Assembly: GCA_027037535.1 (NCBI GenBank)
Contig: JALVZQ010000005.1
Span: forward strand, 322,790 to 386,789
Direction: 5' to 3'
DNA from: Acidilobaceae archaeon
Lineage (GTDB): Archaea; Thermoproteota; Thermoprotei_A; Sulfolobales; Acidilobaceae
Length of the DNA: 64,000 bases
The notes under the pieces are model-generated. The model ran no database searches and was not told where the DNA came from. It was given only the letters and a program-made list of their open reading frames with translations. Positions 9,147-18,646 of this stretch are shown one piece after another. The position numbers were made by a program, and so were the translations under genes. The stretch's first letter is position 1, and every line of letters starts with the position of its first letter.

Positions 9147-10253
9147 TCAGGTTACGGGTATTGGCATTGTCAGTATTAGTAGGAGGCCGAAGAGGATTCC
9201 TGCAAGGGCCGTTCCAGAATCAACTTCTTCTATTCCTAGGGCTGTTCCTGGATGACCATGCCTATTCATGTAAAATATGAATATTGCTAGTAACGCGAAA
9301 AACGTGAAACCAGGCCACAGTGTGCTCGATACTATAAGCAGGATAACAGTAGTTATCGTTATAAGATAATGAAGTCGGAATCCTGCGAGGGCCCTTACTA
9401 TATGGCCTCCGTCTAAAGATGCCACTGGGAGTAGGTTGAGAAAAGTAACAACGAACACTATGAACGCAGCGAACCCCATAGGGCTTAGTATAATCACTTC
9501 ATGAGGTCCAGGGCTTACTGGTGTTGGAATAAGTAGCATTATTAGAGGTACAAACGGTATCACTCCACCTGTCGCCGCGGCCGGCAAAACTATTGATGCT
9601 TTTACTCCATAGTACGCAAATGGAAATGCTGCAAGGAATCCTGTCAGCGGACCCATAATACTACTTAGGCTTAAGGCTCTCGCAGTCGGTGGAAGCCATC
9701 TCATATTGATGACTGCTCCAAAGGTACCTATGAAGCCTAGCTGAATAGGCGGAGCCGGGATAAAGTAGGGGATGCTCGCTGGAGTCCTATATCTTCTTAG
9801 CGTTATCCAGTGTCCCAGTTCATGGGCGAGAAGCGGAACCAGGAGCCCTAATAGGTAGCCGAGAGGGCTCCATGCTATTCCCTCTCCATAATTTGATGAA
9901 AGCGCTAAACCCGAAACATAAACCATCAGTAATGTAACACCTGCGAGAATTATTCCAAGAAGTCTCCGACTACCCTTGCTTTTACTCCTATAGAGCACAA
10001 GGGATAGTCCATTCTGTTTTTTTACAAGTCTAACATAGCATCCTCTAGGGACAAGGTTATCATAGGCTAGTAACAGGGCCCTTTTCCAAGAGATCGGTTC
10101 CTTCGGAGAAAGAAGCTGTAGTTCTGCAGTATTCTCATTATATACTATTAGAGAGCCTGTCTCGAAGAATTTTCCCACTATCTCTGCACATTTATTGAAG
10201 CTATTTTCTCTCTTATCCTGTAATCCCGTCTGGAGACTAGTATCTGTAGCCAA
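9147..10253 (-). CDS. site-2 protease family (M50) membrane metalloprotease
   Basis: 368 residues from TTG 10253, with GGGAGG four bases upstream; TTG 10265 is the alternative. The zinc motif HELGH sits near residue 142, and the second ligand motif LNLLPVASLDGGH near 255. There are about seven membrane helices. The N-terminal ~85 residues form a cytosolic domain. Site-2 proteases cut within the membrane, usually to release anchored regulators; the substrate here is unknown. It overlaps the end of rpoK by 17 bases and is probably co-transcribed with it. Confidence 0.88.
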   Translation of the reverse strand: MATDTSLQTGLQDKRENSFNKCAEIVGKFFETGSLIVYNENTAELQLLSPKEPISWKRALLLAYDNLVPRGCYVRLVKKQNGLSLVLYRSKSKGSRRLLGIILAGVTLLMVYVSGLALSSNYGEGIAWSPLGYLLGLLVPLLAHELGHWITLRRYRTPASIPYFIPAPPIQLGFIGTFGAVINMRWLPPTARALSLSSIMGPLTGFLAAFPFAYYGVKASIVLPAAATGGVIPFVPLIMLLIPTPVSPGPHEVIILSPMGFAAFIVFVVTFLNLLPVASLDGGHIVRALAGFRLHYLITITTVILLIVSSTLWPGFTFFALLAIFIFYMNRHGHPGTALGIEEVDSGTALAGILFGLLLILTMPIPVT

Positions 10254-10545
10254 TTTCCCTCCCAAGTTCTAATAGGGTCTTGAGTGGTATTGCTTGGGCA
10301 GGTCCTCCGGGGATATACCTGTAGACTGAGAGCGGTAGTATCCCGTTATCTACCTCGTACCTAGCAATATCTAGAGGATCCGTTGAGCCTACAACTTCTG
10401 GTGGAACCAGTGGTGGCACACCGAAGCCTAGCTGGAAGGCTCTGATACCTATTATTCGTGCTCTCTCATACTTGGTTAGATATGGTGGCCCTATCCTTAC
10501 CTTCTCGCTTATCCTTGGATAGGTGCTGTAGAATTCTTCTGCCAT
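10237..10545 (-). CDS. rpoK: DNA-directed RNA polymerase subunit K (Rpo6)
   Basis: 102 residues from ATG 10545, preceded by GGGAGAGGAAG. The core YLTKYERARIIGIRAFQL, a following PPLV, DPLDIARYEVDNGILPLS and a basic/aromatic end are the signature of the omega/RPB6/RpoK family, which latches the large subunit during polymerase assembly. Residues 1-20 are the variable N-terminus. It runs into the site-2 protease gene. Family assignment is secure. Confidence 0.93.
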   Translation of the reverse strand: MAEEFYSTYPRISEKVRIGPPYLTKYERARIIGIRAFQLGFGVPPLVPPEVVGSTDPLDIARYEVDNGILPLSVYRYIPGGPAQAIPLKTLLELGREIGYRY

Positions 10546-10626
10546 CTTCCTCTCCCACAAACACGCAATGGTTATTTCGGGGTAATAAGTCTAAGACGAA
10601 TACTTGGACTATTAACGGTGATCCTG

Positions 10627-11049
10627 ATGAAATGGGCAATTGCAGCGGTATTGACATTGTTATTATGGGGAGTATGGGGAGTACTTCTAAAAAAGATATC
10701 CGTAAAAGCCGAATGGTACACGGTATATCTAGTGACTAATACGGCAATAGTCTTGGTAATGTTAACTATTGTGTTCACAAAAGGATTCTCTCATATATCG
10801 GTGTTAGATACGAAGTCTATAATAATCGGTCTAGCCGCGGGACTTGCGGGTACCCTAGGATATATATTTTTGATATGGTCGCTTCAGTGGGGAGGTAAAG
10901 CGTCTGTTGTTATACCTCTCACAAGCCTCTATCCTGCCATAACTGTAGTACTATCATATATCGTGCTAGGGGAGAATCTATCATACAAGCAGATAGCCGG
11001 AATCATATTCGCGATGATAGCCATCGTGCTACTGAGCAGTCAGGACTAA
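10627..11049 (+). CDS. half-size EamA/DMT-type membrane transporter
   Basis: 140 residues from ATG 10627 (GGTGAT four to five bases upstream; the GTG at 10618 is less likely). About five membrane helices; the last ~35 residues read PLTSLYPAITVVLSYIVLGE then Q.AGIIFAMIAIVLL, the typical closing part of an EamA repeat. Normal DMT exporters have two such repeats (~300 residues); single-repeat proteins work as dimers, as in small multidrug-resistance proteins. The substrate is unknown. It diverges from rpoK and faces the thermosome gene. Confidence 0.8.
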   Translation: MKWAIAAVLTLLLWGVWGVLLKKISVKAEWYTVYLVTNTAIVLVMLTIVFTKGFSHISVLDTKSIIIGLAAGLAGTLGYIFLIWSLQWGGKASVVIPLTSLYPAITVVLSYIVLGENLSYKQIAGIIFAMIAIVLLSSQD

Positions 11050-11133
11050 TCATTCTATTAAGTTTAATTGATTCAGCGCAGTAGGGAGAATTCCCCTAGT
11101 GGATGGTCAAGAAAAATAGATGTTTTAAGGAGG

Positions 11134-12798
11134 TTATTCGAAGTTAAAGGATCCTGGGCCTGATCCCTCTTCCTCTTCTTCGCCTTTACCTTTGCTCTCT
11201 TTCTTTGGCGGCGCAGCCGCTATTACGTCGTCGATCTTTAGCAGGCTTATTGCTGCCTCGCTAGCGCTCTTTATTACTTGCTTCTTTACTATTATTGGTT
11301 CGTATACGTTTATCTTTGTCATGTCTTCTTCTACTTTGCCTTCAATCACGTTTATTCCTGCGAACTTGTGGCCCTGGTTGTGCATTGCTTTTAGCTGTAG
11401 TAGTGTGTCTAGAGCATCCATTCCTGCGCTTTCGGCTAGTACTGTGGGTATTACTTCTAGGGCCTCTGCATATGCCTCGATAGCCATTTGTTCCTTGCCG
11501 CCTACGGTTCTTGCATAGTCTCTTAGCCTCTCGGCTAGTTCTATTTCTATTGCTCCGCCACCGCCTACGATCTTGGGCTCTCTTAGTATGTTTCTTAGGC
11601 TGTGAAGCGCGTCTAGTACGTTTCTCTCGGCCTCGTCTAGGAGCATGTCGTTGGCTCCTCTGAGGAGTATTGTTACGCTCTTGGGGTTCTTTGCTCCCTC
11701 GATGAATATCATTTTGTCTTCTCCGACTTTTCTCTCCTCAACAAGCTCAGCATGGCCTAGATAGTCTTCTTTGAGGTCTCTTAGGCTTGTTATTATTTTT
11801 GCTCCGGTGGCCTTAGCAATCTTCTCAATATCACTCCTCTTAACCCTCCTAACAGCAAGAATACCCCTCTTAGCAAGGAAATGCTGCGCAACCTCATCAA
11901 TACCCTTCTGAGTCACAACAACATTAGCACCAACACTCACGATCTTGTCGACCATTTCTTTGAGGAGCTTTGTCTCTTCTTCGAGGAACTTGTCTAGCTG
12001 GTCTATGTCTGTTACTCTTATCTTTGTTGTTAGGTCTGGTTTCTGTATCTCGAGCGGTGCATCTAGGACTAGGATCTTTGCGTTTTCTACTCTTCTAGGC
12101 ATTCCGGGATGTACTACTTCCTTGTCGATGACTACTCCTCTAACCAGCTTGGAGTCGAGGAGGCTGCCTCCCTTCTTCTTCTCTATCTTTACGTTATCGA
12201 GATCTACCTTATATGTTCCATCGGGCTGTTTCTCAGCAATTGTCTTTATAGCTTCAATTACCATTTCTATGATTTTTTCTTTCTCGGGTCCGTGTCCCAC
12301 GATTTTGCTTGAGAGCGTGGTTTCCACTATTCTTCTTAGAACATCGTCGTCTTCGACATTGATTGGTTCAGCGATTTGGTCGAGTATCTCTAGGGCCTTG
12401 TGCAGGGCCTTTATGTACCCGCTCATTATAATTGTTGGGTGAATGCTCTCGTCTAGGAGTTTCTCGGCTTTTTCTAGCATTGTTCCCGAAAGTACTACTA
12501 CGCTTGTGGTTCCGTCTCCTACCTCGCTATCCTGAGCTTTTGCTACCTCTACGAGTAGTTTAGCTGCTGGGTGCTGTACTTCCATTTCTTTCACAATTGT
12601 TGCTCCATCGTTTGTCACTACAATGTCTCCGAACGCGTCTACAAGCATCTTGTCGAGGCCTCTGGGGCCTAGGCTGGTCTTGAGAAGCTCGGCGAGTACC
12701 TTAGCCGCTAGGATGTTTGAGCGGAGAGCGTCTCTGCCATATGTCCTCTGCGTGCCCTCTTTTAGTATTAGAACCGGCACGCCTGGTCCTACTGCCAT
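11134..12798 (-). CDS. ths: thermosome subunit (group II chaperonin)
   Basis: 554 residues from ATG 12798, with GGTGAG upstream (GTG 12807 is the other candidate). The sequence has the N-terminal [25 protein letters not shown], the ATPase motif [12 protein letters not shown], a [12 protein letters not shown] apical region, and [10 protein letters not shown] toward the C-terminus. The acidic tail ends [10 protein letters not shown]. The protein forms the double-ring ATP-dependent folding chamber, heat-induced in hyperthermophiles. A 130-base stretch at 11811-11943 uses T-ending codons (GGT, GCT, GTT, ATT) while the rest of the gene uses A- and C-ending ones, which suggests gene conversion from a paralogue. 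Confidence 0.96.
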   Translation of the reverse strand: MAVGPGVPVLILKEGTQRTYGRDALRSNILAAKVLAELLKTSLGPRGLDKMLVDAFGDIVVTNDGATIVKEMEVQHPAAKLLVEVAKAQDSEVGDGTTSVVVLSGTMLEKAEKLLDESIHPTIIMSGYIKALHKALEILDQIAEPINVEDDDVLRRIVETTLSSKIVGHGPEKEKIIEMVIEAIKTIAEKQPDGTYKVDLDNVKIEKKKGGSLLDSKLVRGVVIDKEVVHPGMPRRVENAKILVLDAPLEIQKPDLTTKIRVTDIDQLDKFLEEETKLLKEMVDKIVSVGANVVVTQKGIDEVAQHFLAKRGILAVRRVKRSDIEKIAKATGAKIITSLRDLKEDYLGHAELVEERKVGEDKMIFIEGAKNPKSVTILLRGANDMLLDEAERNVLDALHSLRNILREPKIVGGGGAIEIELAERLRDYARTVGGKEQMAIEAYAEALEVIPTVLAESAGMDALDTLLQLKAMHNQGHKFAGINVIEGKVEEDMTKINVYEPIIVKKQVIKSASEAAISLLKIDDVIAAAPPKKESKGKGEEEEEGSGPGSFNFE

Positions 12799-12856
12799 TG
12801 TTCTCACCTGTGATACCTTTTTATTTTAGACTCCAGAATACTATTGTCAGATTACT

Positions 12857-12868
12857 TCTATAAAAAGT
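12857..12868 (-). promoter_or_regulatory. probable TATA box of the thermosome gene
   Basis: On the minus strand the sequence is CTTTTTATAGAA, a good archaeal TATA element. It would place the start of transcription roughly 25 bases downstream, near 12833, leaving a leader of about 35 bases ending in the GGTGAG ribosome site before ATG 12798. The position fits; no start-site data are available. Confidence 0.5.
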
Positions 12869-12969
12869 TTTCTATAGCCCCGGCTGTTATCCAAAATCCC
12901 CCACAGAAAAAATGAAAAGCACAATACTATCTATAGCCACCTATACCCACCTGCAGAGGGCCATAAAAC

Positions 12970-13824
12970 ATGCACAGAACATGCACAGTATGCAAGAAAA
13001 GACCTGCAGTATACTATCGTAGATACAGCGGAGACTATCTCTGCGAAAAATGCCTCTCAAGAACACTAGAAAGAACAATACACCGGTCACTAGCATCCAC
13101 AAAGAAGCTAGAACCAAACTCAAAAATCCTACTCCCAATAACTTTCACTAACCCAGTCCATTCACTAATACTCTCTAAATTCATTCCCAGAATAGAATCA
13201 GAATACAATGTGGAAACAATCATAGCAGTTCCTCAGTATTTCTATGAACAACTCAAAAACTATAAGCCAAGCGAAAACCTCCACGTAGCCAACATCGCAC
13301 CTCCTAGCCATGACGTAACCGATCCATTTTACTGTTGGAGATACGATCGTGCCTGGTCAATAAAACTAGCTAAAAATCACGGAGCACAAGCAATAGTTCT
13401 TCCTCTCACCCGCACAGATCTAAACCTACTCATGCTGGAAGCAGTGCTAAGGGGACAATCCTTCCTGCTGAGCGAATCCCTACCTATCCTACAGTTAGAT
13501 TCTATATCTATTATCTCAGGGGTCCAGCGCGCAGAAGGAGAACTCTTGGCAGCATATTTGGCGTTAAATAAAGATACGATACCATTAGTCAAAACACCAT
13601 GCAGACCCGATCTGAAGAACGCTAAACTGCTTTTCTATAGTGTGGCAGTAGGCAGGCCTGAACTCGAATTTAGCTCGTTTAAGAGCATCTCCCTATTAAC
13701 ACGAAAACTACCATTAAAGAATAAAGTATGTAGTTTGTGCGGAGGATACTCAGATAACGGAGATATTTGTTCATATTGTAGATCCTATTTGGAAACAATT
13801 AACTCTTTAGAAATAGTCTCCTAG
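12970..13824 (+). CDS. Ncs6/TtuA-like zinc protein lacking the PP-loop ATP motif
   Basis: 284 residues. Residues 1-30 form the zinc knuckle of the tRNA 2-thiolation family: CTVCKK, then RRYSGDYLCEKC. The C-terminus has the matching second knuckle, CSLCGGYSDNGDICSYC (about 256-272). Between them the layout follows TtuA/Ncs6. However, where active enzymes have SGGKDS this protein reads PITFTNPV (about 56-63), and the GHNLDDEAQ helix is replaced by LPLTRTDLNLLMLEAVLRG (residues ~140-158). It is therefore probably unable to adenylate tRNA in the normal way. It may be a regulatory or scaffold paralogue, or bind another ligand. Its 3' end overlaps the convergent gene by 18 bases. Confidence 0.65.
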   Translation: MHRTCTVCKKRPAVYYRRYSGDYLCEKCLSRTLERTIHRSLASTKKLEPNSKILLPITFTNPVHSLILSKFIPRIESEYNVETIIAVPQYFYEQLKNYKPSENLHVANIAPPSHDVTDPFYCWRYDRAWSIKLAKNHGAQAIVLPLTRTDLNLLMLEAVLRGQSFLLSESLPILQLDSISIISGVQRAEGELLAAYLALNKDTIPLVKTPCRPDLKNAKLLFYSVAVGRPELEFSSFKSISLLTRKLPLKNKVCSLCGGYSDNGDICSYCRSYLETINSLEIVS

Positions 13825-14364
13825 AGCCTGTCTCTCCTTCATGATTCTCTCCAATATCTCCTTTTCTCTTTGAGTGAGATAAAGCTCTACAACATATCCT
13901 CTCGATCTCTGAGATAACGGCATAATTCGTTCCCCATCATATAAAACTAGGCCGGACGAGATTACTTCTTGAATTACGGTTAACGGTGCGCTTCTCGCGA
14001 AATCCTCTAATAACGCTTCAAAACCAATGTATTCTTTTAGTTCCTTCTCATCGATCTGTGCCCCACACACGATACATGTTAGTTCTGGTGTGAGTGCTCT
14101 AAAACCACAACGAGGACACTCGATCGGTGTAGGATTACCGTATCTAGTCCATAATAATCGTAATGAGTCAATTATGTGATCAGCACCGATTCTCTTTGCT
14201 TCCCTGTAAAGATATGGGGCGGCCTTGCCTGCTATGTCTGGCGCATAAGCAAGGATAAACTCTAATTGTTCGGACGATAGATTTTCCCGTGTGACAAGCT
14301 TCGCGGCTATGGCTTTAAAGAAGGAGTGCTTGTTCCTATAGATGTTCTTATATAGGCTCTCCAT
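13807..14364 (-). CDS. zinc-ribbon protein of unknown function; true N-terminus unclear
   Basis: 185 residues from ATG 14364. A zinc ribbon at about 79-101 (CPRCGFRAL...CIVCG) lies between helical regions; the C-terminus is a long helix (LTQREKEILERIMKERQAL). The frame stays open upstream for 75 further codons to about 14590 and reads like protein: a Lys-rich stretch, then WTLDIESVSKELSSILVE and YAGIEPEFIRDIVASIV. Yet it has no ATG, GTG or TTG in that stretch. A ribosome site (GGAGGGAGAGG) is followed by a GTG at 14591 in a neighbouring frame. The gene may start there with a frameshift, or really start at 14364. I do not recognise the family. Confidence 0.6.
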   Translation of the reverse strand: MESLYKNIYRNKHSFFKAIAAKLVTRENLSSEQLEFILAYAPDIAGKAAPYLYREAKRIGADHIIDSLRLLWTRYGNPTPIECPRCGFRALTPELTCIVCGAQIDEKELKEYIGFEALLEDFARSAPLTVIQEVISSGLVLYDGERIMPLSQRSRGYVVELYLTQREKEILERIMKERQALGDYF

Positions 14365-14591
14365 AGATGGCTTTGTAGACCTGGACTCCGCTATACCTTG
14401 TACTATTGATGCGACTATATCGCGTATAAATTCCGGTTCTATACCAGCATAGTCTAGTCCAAGTCTTTCTACTAGGATTGATGATAATTCTTTTGATACA
14501 CTTTCTATATCGAGGGTCCATTTCTTTCTTTTTCTTGTTTTCTTTGTTTTCTTTTTCTCTTTTTGTGATTTATTCTTCTTCGCCGAGGCAC

Positions 14592-14931
14592 CTCTCCCTC
14601 CAGTATTATTTAATATTATTTTAATTAATTATATTTCTCAGTTGATCTGTCCTATACTCCACCATAACAACTGTATTATTAGCGAACTTATACCTATGTA
14701 GTTTATCTACAATATTCCACTGAACCCTAATTAAATATGGTATTACCGTTAATGGAATACAAGTGACCGTGTAGAACCCCACAACGAGCTCGAAATAAAA
14801 CCAGACAAACCACCAAAACACTCATGAACCGTTATCAAACCCAGAACCCAACAATTGATTCCGCAGACACCTGGTGTTTACCAAGAATAACCAGGCTAAT
14901 CTTTACAATGTTCCAATAAGGGGTCTGAACC
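14592..14931. other. intergenic stretch without recognisable gene
   Basis: About 340 bases between the zinc-ribbon gene and ribonucleotide reductase. The left part is very AT-rich (TAATATTATTTTAATTAATT), a plausible promoter region for the leftward gene. Near 14872 there is a small inverted repeat (ACACCTGGTGT). I see no RNA gene or credible short coding region. Confidence 0.5.
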
Positions 14932-17652
14932 ATGATACCCTCCAATGTAATAAAGAGAGATGGAAGAAAAGAACCATTCAGCCTAGCTAAGCTAAGAGCA
15001 TCAATAAGAAAAGCAGTGTTAGGAGCGGGGCTTTCAGAAGAAGACGCCCTAGATTTACTGGATGAGGTGCTAAAATCTATAGAGGAGAGAGAAGTATACT
15101 CGGCTGTCTTAGCGGACAAAATAGCTAAAATTATGATTGAGAGAGGTATAACTAATCCCAAATGGTTTGAGGCCGCTAAGAGATTCGAGCTAGCCCATAT
15201 ATATAATGATGTCTATGGAAAGAGTAACTGGAATGAGTTTAATGAGAGAGATCTCCTGCTTTCGTTCAATGCTTTGAAAGTTCTAGAGGCCAGATATCTC
15301 TTAAAGGATCCCGAAACCTGGAGATTTAGAGAAACACCTCAAATGCTTTTCCAGAGAACCGCTAAATACCTAGCCGAGGTAGAAAAAGACTATGGTAAAT
15401 CAGACGAAGAAGTCGAAAAATATGCAAAGAAATTCTACGATTTACTAAGTACACTTAGATTCATGCCGAATAGCCCCACGTTAATGAACTCAGGTACGCG
15501 GCTCAAGATACTTTCAGCATGCTTCGTTGTACCTGTAAGAGACGCAATGACCACTCCCGATCAAGAAGGTATAATGGACGCTCTCAGAGCACAGGTGCTA
15601 ATCCATCAGAGTGGTGGAGGGACTGGTTTTGATTTTTCAGAGCTACGACCTGAGAACGATATTGTAACGAGTAGCGGTGGACTTTCAAGCGGTCCACTTA
15701 GCTTTATGAGACTCTTTGATGTGGCAACAGACGTAGTAAAACAGGGAGGAAAGAGACGAGGAGCAAACATGGGAATAATGCATGTCTGGCATCCCGATAT
15801 AGAGAAATTCATCCTAGCTAAAACGGGTCAGCTGAAAGACACTCATCTACAGAACTTCAATATCAGTGTTGGCTTCTACGATTCCTTCTTTAAAGCACTC
15901 GAAAACAATGAACAATGGCCACTCATTAATCCTAGAAAAACAGACCTAAGAGGCGAACGCGACTCAAGATACTACGCGATCTCAAGGGCTAGACATTATC
16001 TTAGTGATGACTGGGTACAGGAAGTAATAATCAACGAGCTAGAAGAAAACGGTGGAAGCATAAGCCTCGATGAATCCCTTATAGTAACAATAGACGAAGC
16101 GATAGCTCTTGCAGAGGAAGAAGATGCCATAGTAAAATGGATAAATCCAAAGGATCTCTTCGAGAAAATCGTAACCGGGGCCTGGGAAAGCGGCGATCCC
16201 GGATTCCTCAACATAGATGAAATTAACAGAAGACACCCTACTTGGTACCTCGGAAAAATAAATGCGACTAACCCCTGCGGAGAGGAGCCTTTGCTTCCTT
16301 GGGAGGCATGTAACTTGGGAAGCATTAATCTTGAAAAATACATTAAAGACGACGAAATAGATTGGGAGGGCCTAGCAAAGGATGTGCGACTGGCTATAAG
16401 GCTACTAGACAATGTAATCGATAGAAACCTGCCACCTCTCCAAAGAATCCGAGATGCAAACCTACGCACCAGAAAAGTCGGTCTCGGAGTCATGGGATGG
16501 GCTAGATTCCTGATAAAGCTCGGAATACCCTACGATAGTACAGACGCGATAAGACTTGCATGGTCGGTGGCGGAATGGATAGCCTGGAACGCCTATATGG
16601 AAAGCATAGAATTATCGAAGGAGAAAGGCCCCTTCCCGGCATGGAACCCTAAACTATACAGGTGGCTACATGAAACACTTCCATACCAGAGCCCGGACGA
16701 ATATCTTAGAATCGTATACAAAGAGACGGGAAGAAAAGAATTCCTTTCACAGCCCAGCGAAAAACTAATACGCCTACTAGAGAAAAAGCCCAAGACCGAC
16801 TGGAACCTAGTAAAGGAGCAAGCCATGAAATTCGGATTACGGAACGCTGCACTCTTAAGTATAGCTCCAACAGGATCCATAAGCATAATAGCAGGAGCCA
16901 GCTCTAGCATAGAACCATTATTCGCCTTAGCGTTCTTAAGAAGGGTTGCAGTAGGCGAGTTCATAGAAGTAGATCCATTATTCCTAGAAGAACTAGCAAA
17001 AAGAGAAATGGATGAACCCGAGGTATTCTTAGAAGTAGCCGAGACAGGAAGCATACAACACCTCAAGTGGATTCCGAGATCTCTAAGAAAAATCTTTAAG
17101 ACAGCCCACGATATCGATCCCGAATGGCATCTCCTGCAACAGGCAGTTTGGCAGGCATGGATAGATGCTGGAACAAGCAAGACTATCAACCTTAGACACG
17201 ACGAACCAATTGAAACTGTAAGGAGAATATACTTGCTGGCATGGAAGCTTGGAATAAAAGGAACAACCGTATATAGAGACAGGAGTAAAAGCGAACAGGT
17301 AATCTATTTCGGCCTAAAAGAAAAAGAGAAGAAAGATCAAGAAAGAAAAGACCACGGCAAACATATTGAGTACCACGAAGAATATGGAGAAGTAGAAGTC
17401 GAATATACTAGAGACGGTAGAAAAGTCCTGAAGCCTGTCAATGAGTCAGAAGACCTACCAGCGCTAATTGTTGAGCCTGTAAAAGAAACTGTCGAGACAA
17501 GCCCCGAAACGACAGCAAAACAAGCCCCGGAAAACATTGAGACTAGACATGTACCGGGAAAAACGAAACTCCGTCTAGGGAGCGGAAAAGTAAAAGAAGT
17601 AGTAGCTGTAGCCGAAGACTATGCAGGTGGATGCCCGACATGCGACATCTAA
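14932..17652 (+). CDS. nrdJ: adenosylcobalamin-dependent ribonucleotide reductase (class II)
   Basis: 906 residues from ATG 14932. An N-terminal ATP-cone ([20 protein letters not shown], ~7-95) is followed by the alpha barrel: SACFVVPV near 196 with the first redox Cys, NPCGEEPL near 447 with the radical Cys, NLGSINL, and [14 protein letters not shown] near 640. A Lys/Glu-rich linker (~790-880) precedes the C-terminal GGCPTCDI thiol pair that re-reduces the active site. Length and C-terminus fit class II enzymes, which make deoxyribonucleotides without a separate radical subunit. There is no small subunit or activase nearby, consistent with this. Coenzyme B12 dependence is inferred from the family. 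Confidence 0.94.
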   Translation: MIPSNVIKRDGRKEPFSLAKLRASIRKAVLGAGLSEEDALDLLDEVLKSIEEREVYSAVLADKIAKIMIERGITNPKWFEAAKRFELAHIYNDVYGKSNWNEFNERDLLLSFNALKVLEARYLLKDPETWRFRETPQMLFQRTAKYLAEVEKDYGKSDEEVEKYAKKFYDLLSTLRFMPNSPTLMNSGTRLKILSACFVVPVRDAMTTPDQEGIMDALRAQVLIHQSGGGTGFDFSELRPENDIVTSSGGLSSGPLSFMRLFDVATDVVKQGGKRRGANMGIMHVWHPDIEKFILAKTGQLKDTHLQNFNISVGFYDSFFKALENNEQWPLINPRKTDLRGERDSRYYAISRARHYLSDDWVQEVIINELEENGGSISLDESLIVTIDEAIALAEEEDAIVKWINPKDLFEKIVTGAWESGDPGFLNIDEINRRHPTWYLGKINATNPCGEEPLLPWEACNLGSINLEKYIKDDEIDWEGLAKDVRLAIRLLDNVIDRNLPPLQRIRDANLRTRKVGLGVMGWARFLIKLGIPYDSTDAIRLAWSVAEWIAWNAYMESIELSKEKGPFPAWNPKLYRWLHETLPYQSPDEYLRIVYKETGRKEFLSQPSEKLIRLLEKKPKTDWNLVKEQAMKFGLRNAALLSIAPTGSISIIAGASSSIEPLFALAFLRRVAVGEFIEVDPLFLEELAKREMDEPEVFLEVAETGSIQHLKWIPRSLRKIFKTAHDIDPEWHLLQQAVWQAWIDAGTSKTINLRHDEPIETVRRIYLLAWKLGIKGTTVYRDRSKSEQVIYFGLKEKEKKDQERKDHGKHIEYHEEYGEVEVEYTRDGRKVLKPVNESEDLPALIVEPVKETVETSPETTAKQAPENIETRHVPGKTKLRLGSGKVKEVVAVAEDYAGGCPTCDI

Positions 17653-17685
17653 GAGAACTTTACAATATAATCTACTACATAGGTT

Positions 17686-18570
17686 TTAACGAATAAGATA
17701 CCAACTCCCCACTAAATCCTTCACAATCACAAGTCCACTACAATTTCTAACAATATAATCTTGTAATGAGCTAACCCACCCGCTGGGCGCCGGATAGGGT
17801 GCAATACTATAATCAGGCCGCGCCAATCTTATCCTAGGACCAGTTGGATGAGGAATTATTATTGGAACATCTACTACTTCCAGAAAATCTACATCGGGAG
17901 CAGAATCCCCTAACCCGATACTAGTTTTATTCATTATTCCCGGTACCCTTTCCATAATCCACCGAACTGCCCAGCCTTTTCCTCTATGAAGACCTATATG
18001 AATGAAATTCCGTCCAAGCCCTACATAGAATCCTCTAGACTCGAGGATATTCTTGATTTTTTCCTTACACTTCATATCGGGAGTATAATAAACAAGCATA
18101 TAGTCACGCGTCGGTATAAGCTTAGCTTGTTCTACGGGGAGACCTGTTATCCTGGAGAGCTCCTCGCCAGATAAATCCCACACATTAACAAGAGGAGGAT
18201 CACATTCAATATTTCTCTCCTTAAGGATACTCTTTACTTTATCGTCTATTTTCTCTAGGTCTATCTTCGCTGTTAATTCAACATATTCTAATTCCTCTCC
18301 GACTAGCCTCGTACGCCCCGACACATAAGGTAATATTCCGGGATCGGCAAATATTGCGGCTCCACTTTCTATTACTGCTATGAACCATTTCTTTATCCCT
18401 AGACTTCTCCGAAGACTAATCACCTCCGAGATCGTCTTAGCAGTGACCAGGACTACCGGTATCCCTGCAGACTCTAGTAGGTCTATAATGCCGGGTACTT
18501 CTCCGAGGTCTCCTTTGTTAGACATCATTGTATGATCAATATCGCTAAACACGACTAGCCTTCCATACAT
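17686..18570 (-). CDS. mpgP: mannosyl-3-phosphoglycerate phosphatase (HAD family)
   Basis: 294 residues from ATG 18570. The HAD motif I is FSDIDHTM (about 8-15) with the nucleophilic Asp and the +2 Asp; VVLVTAKT near 38 is motif II; GLGDSAPDVDFL near 220 is motif IV with its acidic pair. It dephosphorylates mannosyl-3-phosphoglycerate to mannosylglycerate, a compatible solute that protects hyperthermophiles against salt and heat. The next gene upstream on the same strand is the synthase, so the two make a complete pathway; 76 bases separate them. Sequence alone could fit other sugar-phosphate HAD enzymes, but the neighbour settles it. Confidence 0.88.
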   Translation of the reverse strand: MYGRLVVFSDIDHTMMSNKGDLGEVPGIIDLLESAGIPVVLVTAKTISEVISLRRSLGIKKWFIAVIESGAAIFADPGILPYVSGRTRLVGEELEYVELTAKIDLEKIDDKVKSILKERNIECDPPLVNVWDLSGEELSRITGLPVEQAKLIPTRDYMLVYYTPDMKCKEKIKNILESRGFYVGLGRNFIHIGLHRGKGWAVRWIMERVPGIMNKTSIGLGDSAPDVDFLEVVDVPIIIPHPTGPRIRLARPDYSIAPYPAPSGWVSSLQDYIVRNCSGLVIVKDLVGSWYLIR

Positions 18571-18646
18571 TTTAGCCCACCGTCCTGCCAGCGGCGTTAA
18601 TCCTATGAACTTCTATTCAGCACTGTTAAGAATAATGACTTTGCCA

